Shown in pieces: positions 35,682-46,820 of a DNA stretch of 64,000 bases (positions within the stretch are counted from its first letter, which is position 1; each line of letters begins with the position of its first letter). The notes under the pieces are model-generated. The model was not told where the DNA came from, ran no database searches, and saw nothing but the letters and a program-made list of their open reading frames with translations. The stretch is from Eupeodes corollae (Eukaryota; Arthropoda; Insecta; Diptera; Syrphidae): positions 177,551,174 to 177,615,173 of the forward strand of contig NC_079147.1 in NCBI RefSeq assembly GCF_945859685.1, given 5' to 3'. A program made the position numbers and the translations under genes.

Positions 35682-36122
35682 AAAAAAAACAAAAAAAATA
35701 ATTTGAGTAGAATCCAAAACTGTGCTTCAGATTTGTTTGGGCTTATCGAGTTGTTTTTTGAACAATTGTTTGACACAGAGCTAAAACAACTTATTGTTAT
35801 GCAAGGAATATTGTATGCAGGGCAAGACAAACTGACACATCTAGGCTTTGAGTAAAGAAGGTCTAAAAAATGTTTATAGGAATCCTACTATTTTCGGAAT
35901 ATAATTCTAATGTTTGAGAATAATATACTGGAAACAATTAAATGATATGCATCTTTTTGTTCTTAGCAGCATGTCCAGGAGCAGATTTCAAGAAATAAAA
36001 CGATTCATAAGCTTCGCTTATAACAATAACCTTGATTTGAATGATAATATGGAAAAACTTCCACTGATCAGTAAGGTGTAGTGCCAAAAATGTTCTAAAA
36101 AGGGGTATATTAATATATATAA
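35682..36122. other. A/T-rich non-coding DNA
   Basis: No gene is recognised; a TATATA tract lies just left of the Helitron end. Confidence 0.35.
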
Positions 36123-36273
36123 TTCTTCTGTGAGTGTGTATGTCACTGAACTTCTCTTAAACGACTGGGCCGATTTTAATGAATTTTTTTTGTGTGTGTT
36201 CAAGGGGATCTGAGAATGGTTTAGATTCACAATTTTGTCCGCTGGACAATGTTTTTTTAATTAAGCTGAGGAG

Positions 36274-37620
36274 TACATTCATTTACGTGACGCCGTAATC
36301 GGCAACGTAGATGCAACGAATGACATCAACAATATTGGTACCGCATATATTCTCCCATCATCATACACTGGTAGCCCGCGTCATTATGCAGGAATATATT
36401 CAAGATGCCATGACTTACGTACGTGCATACGGCCGACATGATCTTTTTATCACATTTACGTGTAATCCAAACTGGGATGAAATCAAAAGTTTACTGTTGC
36501 CAGGTCAAACATCGATGCACCGTCATGATGTCACTGCACGTGTCTTTAAACAAAAATTAAAGTCTTTGATGAATTTGATTATGATCCATGGTCCATGTGG
36601 CACTCTAAACATGATGTCGCTATGTATGGATAATGGAAAATGTACAAAACGTTTTCCAAAACCATGTGAAACTGATACTATCACCAATATGGACGGTTAT
36701 CCATCTTATCGACGTAGAGACGTAGACAATGGTGGTCAATCATATGAATTGCGTCTGTCAAATGGTGTGAGAGTAGAAATTGATAATCGCTGGGTAGTTC
36801 CATATTCGCCATTGCTGTGCAAAACCTACAAAGCGCACATAAACGTTGAACTATGCAGTTCGGTGAAGTCTATCAAATACATTTGTAAGTATGTTCACAA
36901 GGGTAGTGATAAAGCTATATTTGCTATTCAAAATGTTAACGACAATGACGAAATAACACGTTATCAAATGGGTCGATACATAAGTAGCAACGAAGCTATT
37001 TGGCGCATTTTTACGTTCCCTATACATGAAAGGTATCCTGCTGTTATACATTTGGCTGTGCATCTTGAAAACGGACAGCGTGTTTACTTTACAGAAGAAA
37101 CTGCACTACAACAGGCTTTGACGGATCCAAAAACAACTCTTACTCAATTTTTTAACCTTTGTAGTCGACAAGATGCTGTTGGTCAATTCGCAAGGACTTT
37201 GATGTACACTGATGTTCCTAAATTTTTTTCGTGGAATAAACAATCAAAGAATTGGGAACCGCGGAAACGAGGCATTCCAGTACCAGGATTCGCTGATATA
37301 TTTATGACAAAAACCTTAGGTCGATTATATACAGTTCATCCTAAGCAACGTGAATGTTTTTTTTTACATTTATTACTGGTTAACGTCCCTGGACCGACGT
37401 CCTTTCCATATTTGCAAAAAGTCAATGGTACTTCAGACGACTCTTTCTTCGATGCGTGTCGTGAGTTACATTTATTGGAGGATGATAATCATTGGGATTT
37501 CACACTTGCAGATGCAGCACTGAGCTCATCTCCACAACAAATTCGTCAATTATTTTCAATAATATTGACAACGTGTTGATGCATCTGCTCTGTGGAACAA
37601 ATATAAAGACTCAATGAGTG
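36274..37620 (+). pseudogene. Helitron Rep (helitron-like N domain), HUH missing
   Basis: Rep would nick and join single strands during rolling-circle transposition. The reading starts at 36,274 (YIHLRDAVIGNV...), shifts frame near 36,385 and continues as a 422-codon ORF (to 37,579): DLFITFTCNPNWDEI, ARVFKQKLKSLMNL, then directly HGPCGTLN and KCTKRFPKPC. In the family a segment with the HUH metal-binding motif lies between these, so it is deleted here. The tyrosine motif is kept (KYICKYVHKG, about residue 190). A second frameshift near 37,570 and a stop at about 37,647 separate it from the helicase. Not functional. Confidence 0.85.
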
Positions 37621-37649
37621 AGGATATTTTTCATATTTCAAAATCTTAA

Positions 37650-39147
37650 TATTGAATTCTCCGCCGAAATATACAACGAGTCGTTAATAATGATTGAGGA
37701 TATTTGTATTCTTATTTCAAACATGCCGCTCATCCATTTTGGAATGCCAGCGCCGAATCTCCCAGCAGTAGACATCATCAACAGCGATGTTCAACGTGAA
37801 CACCAGTTCGATAAGACTTCTTTGGTTACTTTTGTTGCGGAAAATGAACAATTGCTTACTGCTGAACAACGAAATGTATATGATCAAATTAACGTTTCAA
37901 TTGCAGCAGAACAAGGTGGATTCTTTTTTTTAGAGGCTCCAGGTGGCACTGGTAAAACATTTCTAACCGCACTGATACTTGCGCGGATTCGATCTCAAAA
38001 TCATATTGCATTGGCCATTGCTTCATCAGGCATTGCAGCAACGTTACTTGATGGTGGACGGACTGCGCATTCAGCACTTAAATTACCTTTGAACGTTCAT
38101 ACAAATCCCGAAGCAATGTGTAACATAAAGAAGCATTCAGGCATGGCTGAAGTTTTGAGAAAATGTAAAATTATTATCTGGGATGAATGTTCAACTTCAG
38201 AGACCAAAAATAATGCTCGGATTTTCGGTGGTGCTCTACTGCTGCTGTCTGGTGATTTCAGACAAACATTACCAGTCATTCCACGCGCGACAAATGCAGA
38301 CGAAATAAACGCATGTTTGAAAGAATCTTATCTATGGCCAAGTGTCACTAAATTATGCCTTACTATTAATATGCGCGTTCGACTTCAAAATAATCCATTA
38401 GCGTCAGGATTCTCTGAACAATTGTTAAACATTGGCAACGGTAAAATTCAATTGTATGAAGATACACAATATATTCGACTTCCAGAGAATTTTTGCAACA
38501 TGGTGGCTACCAAAGATGAGTTAATAACAAGTATCTTTACAGATTTAAGACATAATTATACTAATCATGAATGGCTGCGAGAGCGAGCTATTTTAGCCGC
38601 AAAAAATTTAAATGTTGACGCCATCAATTTTAAAATACAACAGTCATTGCCTGGTGATGAAATAAAATTTAAATCGATTGACAGTGTTGTTGATCCTGAC
38701 GAAGTTTTCAACTATCCTGTAGAGTTTCTCAATTCACTAGATTTACATGGAATGCCACCACATAATTTGCAACTGAAAATTTGCTCACCTATAATTTTGC
38801 TTTAAAATTTAAATGCCCCAAAATTGTGTAATGGCACGTAATTAGTTGTAAAAAAAATCATGGGCAACATTCTTGAAGCCACTATTTTGAGTGGAAAATT
38901 TCAAGGTGAAGTTGTACTTTTACCACGGATCAGAATGATTCTTTCAGATTCGCCTATACCATTCAAACGTTTACAATTTCCAATCCGCTTGGCATATCCT
39001 ATGACTATAAATAAGTCACAAGGCCAAACAATTACAATTTGTGGCTTAGATTTAGAAAACCCATGTTTTTCTCACGGCAATTATATGTTGCGTGTTCAAG
39101 AGTTGGAAAACCATCGAATTTATTTATTTATACACCTCAGGGTTTAA
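37650..39147 (+). pseudogene. Helitron Pif1-like helicase, two in-frame stops
   Basis: This would be the 5'-3' helicase half of a RepHel protein. In one frame: AEIYNESLIMIED (connector), EQRNVYDQI, then EAPGGTGKTFL (Walker A, about 37,935-37,965), IASSGIAATLL, IIIWDECS (Walker B), LLSGDFRQTLPVIPR (motif III region), and, after stops at 38,803 and 38,839, PIRLAYPMTINKSQGQTI (motif V/VI region, 38,985-39,035). A small deletion of about 15-20 residues follows WDECS relative to the family. The last ACSR-type block is changed to a LRVQELEN reading. Broken by the two stops. Confidence 0.85.
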
Positions 39148-39403
39148 CCAAAAATATTGGCATTACGATAAATTAAGTTTTTGTAAATAAAAAAAATATA
39201 TTTTTTAAATAAAATAGTTTGAGTGTAAGCTTTTTTACCTTTAATTAAAGCAAGTTGAAGATTTCATTACACATACTCACACGCTATCGATTAGTCTAAT
39301 TGTAATAAATTTACATGTAAAGACGTTAGATATTTTCATAACATTTGAATAATAATTTTCATGTTTAAGCTTATTAAAAAAAGTTTGAAATTTTCAAATT
39401 AAA

Positions 39404-39440
39404 GACGTGTAGACATGACAACGTCTGGCGGGTCCGCTAG
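39404..39440 (+). terminator. Helitron 3' terminal hairpins and CTAG end
   Basis: GACGT (39,404-39,408) pairs with ACGTC (39,421-39,425); GCGG (39,428-39,431) pairs with CCGC (39,434-39,437); the end is CTAG, with the next base T. In Helitrons such a hairpin is thought to mark the end of transposition. Confidence 0.8.
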
Positions 39441-39770
39441 TATACATATATGATCATCATGATCTATCGATCAAGATAATCGACTGAAAAAAATTTCTAA
39501 AAAACAAACAATTTACTTTTAGTTAAATGAAAGGACAACAGCATCGTTACAATGGCCACGAACTACGACCATTTTTTATCATCAAATAGACAATGTTCAT
39601 TAATTCCTGACAAAATTTAAAAAGAAAATAACGTTAAAACAACAAATTAAATTATTTAAATAGATAAAGGACAAGCTATACACAAATTAAAGCAAAATCT
39701 ATCGGATCGTTTTTAGGAAAATTTTATTTTCGATTTTTGACTAAAAAAAATTGAAATGCAGACTAAGAAG
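39441..39770. other. A/T-rich DNA, perhaps old hAT-like remnant
   Basis: The words TTTTAGGAAAATTTTATTTTCG and GACTAAAAAAAATTGAAATGCAG faintly resemble the interior of the 29.5-kb element. If so, the LINE at 39,771 has split that old copy (see 40,300-40,760). Confidence 0.25.
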
Positions 39771-40290
39771 TTTTTTTTTTATAATAAGCGCACACTCAAA
39801 GGGATATTACTACCTTTATTATGTACAGACATAGTCACACTAGCAAGAGGAGAGAGAGGTTGAAGGAACCTCCTTTCAAAGCGCATTGGTTTTGAATTCC
39901 TGAATATTGCAATGGCTGGGAAAGACAGAGTGTGGTAAGGAATTCCACATTCGCGTAGTGCGGCTAAAGAACGAATCTCAGCAATCGGCAGTGTAGTCTA
40001 AGTTGGGGTCGAGGGTATACTGATGAGCATTCTTAAAAGCAACAGTGTCACGGTTCAACTGTGGGGAGGAATGCAACTGGTTATTTACCTACTTAGCACA
40101 CATACTTCTTCGGGTGTTGTCTAGCCCGAATGTTGAAGCTCTGAAGAATTGTGTACATTGAAATCGCCCCTAACAACGATTTCAGTGCTAGGTTAGGATG
40201 AAACAATTCTTTTGATCGAATCAGGCAGAACATCAAAGTCACGAAAAGTTGATACTCTGTCTAAATTTGGGCTTCGATAAAGGAAGCAAT
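39771..40290 (-). mobile_element. Mini-LINE: CR1/Jockey-like internal deletion copy
   Basis: The minus-strand 3' end is nearly the same as that at 10,372-10,750 (A10 tail, ATTATAAAA, GGTAGTAATATCCC, MWN-region sequence). But at about 40,085 it jumps directly into the endonuclease part (GDFNVHNSS near 40,160, also present at 34,820). The entire RT is missing between them, leaving a short non-coding unit with endonuclease start and LINE 3' end. Confidence 0.75.
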
Positions 40291-40299
40291 AGTGAATGA

Positions 40300-40760
40300 A
40301 TTGCTTATCTATTTAAAATTTAAACCACATATATTTACAAAAAAAATTGGTGCAAGGACCATATTGTGGTAGGAGTAGATAAGCATTAATTATATATATG
40401 GCAAGGGCATGGTGGCATAAGAACAAAGGTACCAAGTTATAACCATGAATACAAAATCAGTAGGATCGGAATCCGCAAGATAGAACGCCGAAAAAAACTC
40501 GCTCAAAGCCCACGAATATAATTATTTGAAACCAAAACAGACAAAGACCATAAAGTTGTATTTGGTATTTAAAAAGATAACACAACTTGAATCAGCTTAG
40601 AAATCTAATTTCGTAATTTCCAAGTTGGACCTTAAGCATGGTTTAAGTTTAGGTTGTAGGGGCGAGAACTCACTTTTATCGACATTTCTAACATCTTAAT
40701 GACCATGTTGGATTAAAATCTTTAGTTAAGATTGTTTAACGAATGCAATATTTGTCATAC
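40300..40760 (+). repeat. Diverged relative of the 29.5-kb hAT-like element
   Basis: Near 40,640-40,760 the text TTTAGGTTGTAGGGGC, then CTCACTTTTATCGACATTTC and TTTAACGAATGCAATA parallels 31,070-31,190. The match is partial and the left part is unclear. Confidence 0.35.
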
Positions 40761-41419
40761 CAGTTACTTTATTTCGCGAGTATAACACACTACCTTTAAT
40801 CATTTGAAAATAGTTATTTATTTACTATTATTATTTGTCAAATAAAAAAAAACTATTTATTAAAATTGTGTATACTTCTTAGATCCGAGAAATCTTTCAA
40901 CAGCATTATTTTCCGTGAATTGCTATCTATGATGCTTAAAAAAATCCAATTGGCTCTTTGTTTGTACTACAAGTTGATTATTTTCAATTAATTTTAATTT
41001 TATTTATATTTATGGTTTATTTTAGTTATTTGGTAAAAATTGTATGGGACAGCAATTTTACTTTTTACTTTTATAACCTTAAAAAATGCCTATAAAGAAA
41101 GTTTTCAAATTAATCATTAATTTTAAATTGTTATTATTTTTGTTTTCAAAAACTATTATTTTAAAAACATAAAAAAAAGCTTCTAAATATGAATTATGAA
41201 AATTAAATTAAATAAACAAAGTAAAAAATCAGTTCTTTACAATAATTGTAATATATAAAGATATCTTTTGTAATTTTATTTTATCGGGAAAACTTCAAAA
41301 TTATTGAGAACTACGAACACGAAAAACAAAAATCAAAACCTTGTAGTTAATTTCGATACTAGTTTCTAGTCAAATACTTGACAGTTTCTAAAATTAACAT
41401 ACAATAAAGGTAAGGCACG
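40761..41419. other. A/T-rich non-coding DNA
   Basis: No gene is recognised. Confidence 0.35.
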
Positions 41420-42060
41420 ATGCAACGTCTTATTAATTTTGCACCCTGTAACGGCTGTCAAAAAAAACGGCTGCAACTGCAACTTTTTAACTCTAGGCCA
41501 CGTTCCAAACGTCTACTTAAAATGATTCTAGTCATGGATAGCAGCCTAAATTGTCGCGGTCTTTCTCAACTGCACCATCTTCAGGTTTGGATTCGAAAAG
41601 AGCATTGGAAAGTTGATGTCATTTCGATCTTGCATGGCTCAGTCATCTAGACGTTGGACTTTTATTCTTTTAACCAGGTAAGTGTCGCTGACATTAAGAC
41701 ATTTTTGACAAGTCCACAAAGCCCATCTTCTTTGCTACCGTGGCAATGTTCAAAAACGCTCCACTGACATCACGCTTTGATCTTTCAATTATGTCAATAT
41801 CATCGGCGTATCCGAGGAATCTCATGAACCTTTGGAAGATTGTAGCTATAGTTTTGACGGTTGAATTTTGAATGATTCAGGAAATACAGGAAATTGTTGA
41901 AGAAGTCGCATGACAGCGAATCGTCTTGTCTAAAACCTTTTTTGACATCGAATGCATCGGTGAGACCTTTTCTGGCCTTGATAGAGCGGCCGGCGTGCAT
42001 TCTCCATCGTCATTCTGCAACAACGAATAAGTTTGCCAGTGACGCCATACCATGGTGAAA
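41420..42060 (-). pseudogene. RTE-like RT palm fragment with YADD box
   Basis: On the minus strand: AFDVKKGFRQDDSLSCDFFN (about 41,890-41,960, family form GxRQGDxLSCxLFN), then, in another frame, LGYADDIDII with the catalytic YADD at 41,799-41,810, then LNIATVAKKMG-like and a thumb region in shifting frames to about 41,420. This belongs to the same LINE type as the 18.2-21.06 kb element and represents just the part deleted there. It is broken by frameshifts and is flanked by ordinary DNA. Confidence 0.75.
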
Positions 42061-44596
42061 ATTGTCTTTTATTACTGTCTTCAAATTTTATCCAAGCAAA
42101 GAAAAGTGCTGTGGGTATAAGGTGTAGTATAAGGTACTTTGCGTGAATCTTTGTTTTCAAGCTTTTTTCTTATCTACTTGAGTTCCTAAGATGACGTGTG
42201 AATTAAAGTACCATAAAGTCTTAAAAGTCCTTAAGCAGTCCAGAGTAATGTAATTCTAGCCCAAAATCACCTTTCCTTGAAATAGTTTGCAACTTTTTAA
42301 AATCATCATTAATATTTTAAAGCTGCAAGTCCATCAAACTCTATTCGTATTGATTAAAAATTAAAAATCACAACATTTCACTCAACAATCGTTCTAGTTC
42401 TTACTCCTTCTCTCCCTTGATATTCCTGAAAGTGCGAATAACCTACCAGCGGTTATATCAATAAACATTATCATACAAACCTTCTGCTTCCTTAAAAACC
42501 GGAAAATGAACTGAATACAAACAAAAAAAACAGATATCCGTCCGTAAGTATTGCGATCTAATGCACATTTTGATGATAGTGCACAGTTTGAGCAAGAAGT
42601 TGGAAAGGATGAAAGTATTGAAAATAAATCAAAATTCAAGCACTCGATTACACTAGAATTAAGTGCAGTGCAACGTTCTAACCTCTTTTACGTGGAATAA
42701 TATTATCTGAAGCTTTCATGCAGGGTGAGAGTCATTAACGTTGTGCTGATGTGGTTCCGTCGACGTGTTCCGATGGTTTCTTAATACAAATCGCTGTAAA
42801 TACTTATGTGTGAATGAACTTTTGGATTTTTTACTGTTTCATTCGAAAAACTAAAACAATAAAATGATACTTGACTTTTTTTTAAGTTCTCCTTCCGAAA
42901 TCGTGTCATTATAAATGTTCACGTTCAGAGTTCAATGAGATACACGTGATGAATATTATTTTTATTTTTTTGAAAAAAAATCCTTTCTTAGTATTTATCT
43001 TTATGTGTCACTAGCATTTGAGTTGGAAAATCTGACTTTATCCAGCTTGAACGACCAAAAATTGAAAAACAGTCCAAACAATAGATGTTGGTATCAACGA
43101 ACCTTTACGCCTGAATAACTTATGCTTACTTTGATAGAAGGTAATAAATAAAAAAAATTGGTAAGTAGCGTCTTAGAAAAGGAAGAAAACAAAATGTCAA
43201 ATCACTTAAGTGTCATTCATTGTTGGGGTATCTGCTTTTTTTGAAAATTTAAGCGTGTTAAACTTTCTCATAACAAGGATGACTTGAGATTTAATTTTAG
43301 CAAAGCACAAAACACACCAACACACATGCACGAATATATTCACACACACGACACACACGTGCGTGTGATTGTTATTTTGCAAAATCAATCTTTCTTAATA
43401 GAATGACACCTATAAAAACCTATCGATCCTTGTTCACTAGTTAAACATAAATTTCACGCTTAACTTGGTCCTATTGAGGCGTGCATTTGTATGAGTATAC
43501 ATATTTGCACGTGTGTGTGTAAGAGTTTGTTGGGTGAGTGTCGTGGGAGAAAGAGTTTATTCTTAAGCCTCCCCCTTTTTATGGTGAATCAAAATACACT
43601 TTTCAATTCTCATTTTATTTTTTTACTTTTTTTCAAACATTTTATATTGAAGTCTCATGGTGGTGTTCAAACGTTGTCATCGTGTCGTCTGGAATAATCC
43701 TATCTCTCTGTGCTGTGCCTTTACAAAAAGGATGAGTTAGTGTTCAGTCATCCAAAAGCCACTCATTCCTTTATTCATATATGAAAGTTGATTTTTTGGC
43801 AAAGATGTAAGAAAAAAAACTGAATAAAAAAGAATTTTCAAAAATAAGAAACCGGATCCTAAAATTTGTCGATGTATGAAACTCCAAGAGTGTCCCAGTT
43901 TGCTTGCTTGCTTGCTAGCTTTCTGAATGTTTATGGTTATAATTTTCTTACCTCTTTTTTGCGGGATTGGTGGGAAGGGGTGTTAGAACTTGGTTGAAAA
44001 TTATGTACAGAGAACGTTGAGGGGTGGCTTTTGACTATATGACTCTGATTCTTATAGTTGAAAATGGTATTTTTGTTAGAAAAGCGTATAGCTATCGAAA
44101 AGCGGTCGTGTGTGAAAAAAGTCGAATGTCGTTTTGTTGAGATTTTATGTTTAAGCAGACCATGCGGGCGGGAGAGAGAGGCAGTGGGTTGCAGAGAGGT
44201 TATATGGCCACACTGGAACTTTAGAAAAAAAAACTGGGTTGAGTAGATGTTAGCGTGTAAGTGGTACGTAAAGAGTACTTTTATCTTTTGGAATGTAATT
44301 ACTTTAACATTGTCGAGGGAGCCCTTCTGCGCTGGGTGCTGTGGTTTCCTCATATGGAAAATTAGGAATTTAACTGCATCAGCAACAACGTCAACGGAGG
44401 ATGCGACTTTGATGCGTTTGGCTATGTGTTGTTATTTTTGTGTATTTTAGTTGGTTAGTTTTGAATTTGTACAGTTGTTGTTTTTTTTATATTTAATAGA
44501 TATAACCGTACTTGACCTCAATTAAATATAATTTAGTTTTCTATTGGTCTTTATTTTTTCTGTCAAATTTAGAACATTTAGTTGCACTAAATTATA
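42061..44596. other. Non-coding DNA, possible regulatory or 5'-UTR sequence
   Basis: No element is recognised. 43,200-44,470 is more complex, with CA/GT tracts (43,310-43,370) and GA-rich runs (44,160-44,200). A 138-codon minus-strand ORF (43,937-44,353) runs into a consensus splice donor (GAG|GTAAGA at 43,952|43,951), but its composition is not protein-like, so at most this is an untranslated exon. Confidence 0.3.
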
Positions 44597-44671
44597 GGGT
44601 AGAAATGAAATGGCGATCTCAAGGCAACCTAGCCTGAGATCCAATTAGCGCTGTAGTGCGCCGTTTTGATA
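44597..44671 (+). repeat. 75-bp inverted repeat, left arm
   Basis: It reads from GGGTAGAAATGAAATGGCG to CGCCGTTTTGATA and is nearly identical (three or four differences) to the reverse complement of 48,981-49,057. Internally it folds: GATCTCAAGGC with GCCTGAGATC (one bulge, loop AACCTA), then GCGC-TGTAGT-GCGC, with an outer GGCG/CGCC pairing. Function and family are unknown. Confidence 0.85.
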
Positions 44672-44904
44672 AATATATAAAGGGTAGTTCACTTGGGCTT
44701 ATATTTAATTTCTTTGTTTATAAGAAGTTAGATAAATCATAATAATTGACAATCAGACATGATACCAAATACGATAATTTTTAATTTTGTAACTTAGTAC
44801 AACACCAACTCTATATGGGATCCTAGAATAAATACAATTTTGTTAAAAACACATCCAAATAAAAAAGGTATTGAAACATGAAAAAATAAACGTAATTTCT
44901 TCTT
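44672..44904. other. Short A/T-rich spacer
   Basis: Nothing is recognised. Confidence 0.3.
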
Positions 44905-45240
44905 ACACAGAAAAAAGTTAAGATGTCATATTAACGATCGCCGATAGTCAACTTGAAATGTGGCCAAGTTATCGCATTGAATACCAAAACAGTCAATAAT
45001 TGATATTAACAAATTTACTACTGGATAGCCAATAGAACAATTTTCGATTCTGAATCTCGGATAGTCAATATGACAACAACATAGTAGTCGATAGAACAAC
45101 ATCGGTAGTCAATATGACAATTTGTTGTATGAATACCAGAGTTGTCTCATTGACTACCACAGTTGTCATATTGACTACCGCAGTTGTCATGTTATCTATT
45201 GCAGTTTTCATATTGGCTATCAAGTTTTTTTTCTGAACTA
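44905..45240. mobile_element. Foldback array of ~21-bp units
   Basis: The right half (45,130-45,225) has four tandem units of about 21 bases close to GCAGTTGTCATATTGACTACC. The left half (44,940-45,122) has several units of the reverse complement, GGTAGTCAATATGACAAC, more diverged leftward. The two halves are head to head and can form one long hairpin. The outer edges, CAGAAAAAAGTT (left) and AAGTTTTTTTTCTGAAC (right), are also inverted. This is the architecture of foldback/SNAC-type elements. No coding sequence. Confidence 0.7.
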
Positions 45241-46820
45241 AGTCATAAGTCTTTTCCCTAAAAAGGTGTTTCTCAATTTCAATGAAATGTTTAGGATTTT
45301 ATAATAACACATAACAATAATTTGTTTTTAAGTAAGAAAAAATCAAAATTAGTTTTTAGATACTAAAAAACATTATGATAAAAAATTAAACAATGCATAA
45401 AATTTTTATAAAAACTGAACTTTAAAACCCGCAACAAAATTTTAATAACTTATTTCGTTATTTCTTTCTATTTCCTTTTTTTTACTAGATTAAAATTATA
45501 CGTGTTTCGAAAGGTATGTGTTAAAATTTAGCAATAATAAAATAAGAAAACAACCAACATTCGCTTAAGATTATGAACATCTCCTTTAAATAAGTTTATA
45601 TTTTATATATCAAAGAAAAAAGATACCAAACAAGAAAACTACTTCACTCTTAAGAACTTGTTCTATTCTGAAAAGTCTTTATTTGTATTCCCCCCAATAG
45701 TATAATTTTATGAAATGACACAATAACGACGACAACAACAACAAAAAAATATCACCCCAAAAAATGGTAATAAGGAACAAAAATATACTTTTATTTGAAG
45801 CAACAAAGCTTATCCACTTTTTTTTCGCCCTGCTAATCATATAATTCTCTTTACGAAAATTATACAAACATTTGTATACTTCCGCGTCGCGTATAGTCAA
45901 GAAAGTGTATGTTGTAGGGACTAAATTTTTAGTCCAACATAAGAATCTTCCTTTATGCTATAAAGTTAAGTATCGTATTTTGGTGATATTTAACAGAAGA
46001 GGTTTTGTGAACTCCCTGAAAAGTTAATCATTTCCATTGACTTTGCTTTGAGATTTTGACTGAAATTGGAAAGACTACTTATTCAAATGTATGTATCTTT
46101 TCTGTCCAAGCGGAAGATTGGTAAATAGGATATCCAGTTTAGTTTTTTTTTGATACATCAACAGGGAAATAAATATTCTTCTAACTTCAAAAATGCAAAC
46201 TAAAGAATTTAACTCATCACACAGACGAAAGTAATTTTCTTAAAGAAATTGTCAACTTAAAAGATAGAAAACGATCTGAGAAAAAGTGAGTCATTACAAG
46301 CAGAGTGATCAATCTAACTTCAAAAGATTTAAAGTTTTCGTTATGATAAAGGTTTTGCTCTTCTTAAAAATTAACTAAAAATATCACTTTTCACCTATTA
46401 ACAGACATATATAAATTATGTACAACAAGAAGATAACTCAACGTTTTAAGGTGAGACATGTCCTCAGACTAGACACCAAGCATTGTTTTTAAAAAAAAAT
46501 CATGATAAGGAGAGTATCGGAGACTAGACTGGACTTCATATTTTTAACCGAAATTCGTTCAGACTTCCACCGATGTCATTGGAATCATCAGATTTTAAAA
46601 ATTTAGCTCAAAAATAATTTTTTTTTGTTTACCGTTTGATTTACATCTTGACAAAGGAATATGTCGGAGTATTTTAAAACAAGTAATGTTCGTTAAGGTA
46701 TTTATTTGACAAATGAAATTGAATTATGTATCAAGTTGACGGCTACCAAATAAGATGCATATTGATCCTTAAAAAAGTATTTGATATAACAGATATTTTA
46801 AAGATATTAAATTATAAAAG
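45241..46820. other. A/T-rich non-coding DNA
   Basis: No gene or element is recognised; short minus-strand ORFs have no domains. Confidence 0.35.

Larger units (their letters stand above)
36123..39440 (+). mobile_element. Helitron, both ends present, coding region broken
   Basis: The 5' end (T)TCTTCTGTGAGTGTGTATG at 36,123 follows an A, and the 3' end has a hairpin (GCGG-GT-CCGC, 39,428-39,437) running into CTAG at 39,437-39,440 followed by T. These are the A|TC...CTAG|T rules for Helitrons. A second inverted pair, GACGT/ACGTC, lies at 39,404-39,425. Inside are a Rep-like and a Pif1-like helicase reading. At about 3.3 kb it is shorter than autonomous fly Helitrons and lacks the N-terminus and the HUH motif of Rep. 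Confidence 0.9.

Noticed and set aside
44905..45240. CRISPR-like array
   Set aside because: Units are directly adjacent without unique spacers, face each other in two orientations and lie in eukaryotic DNA.
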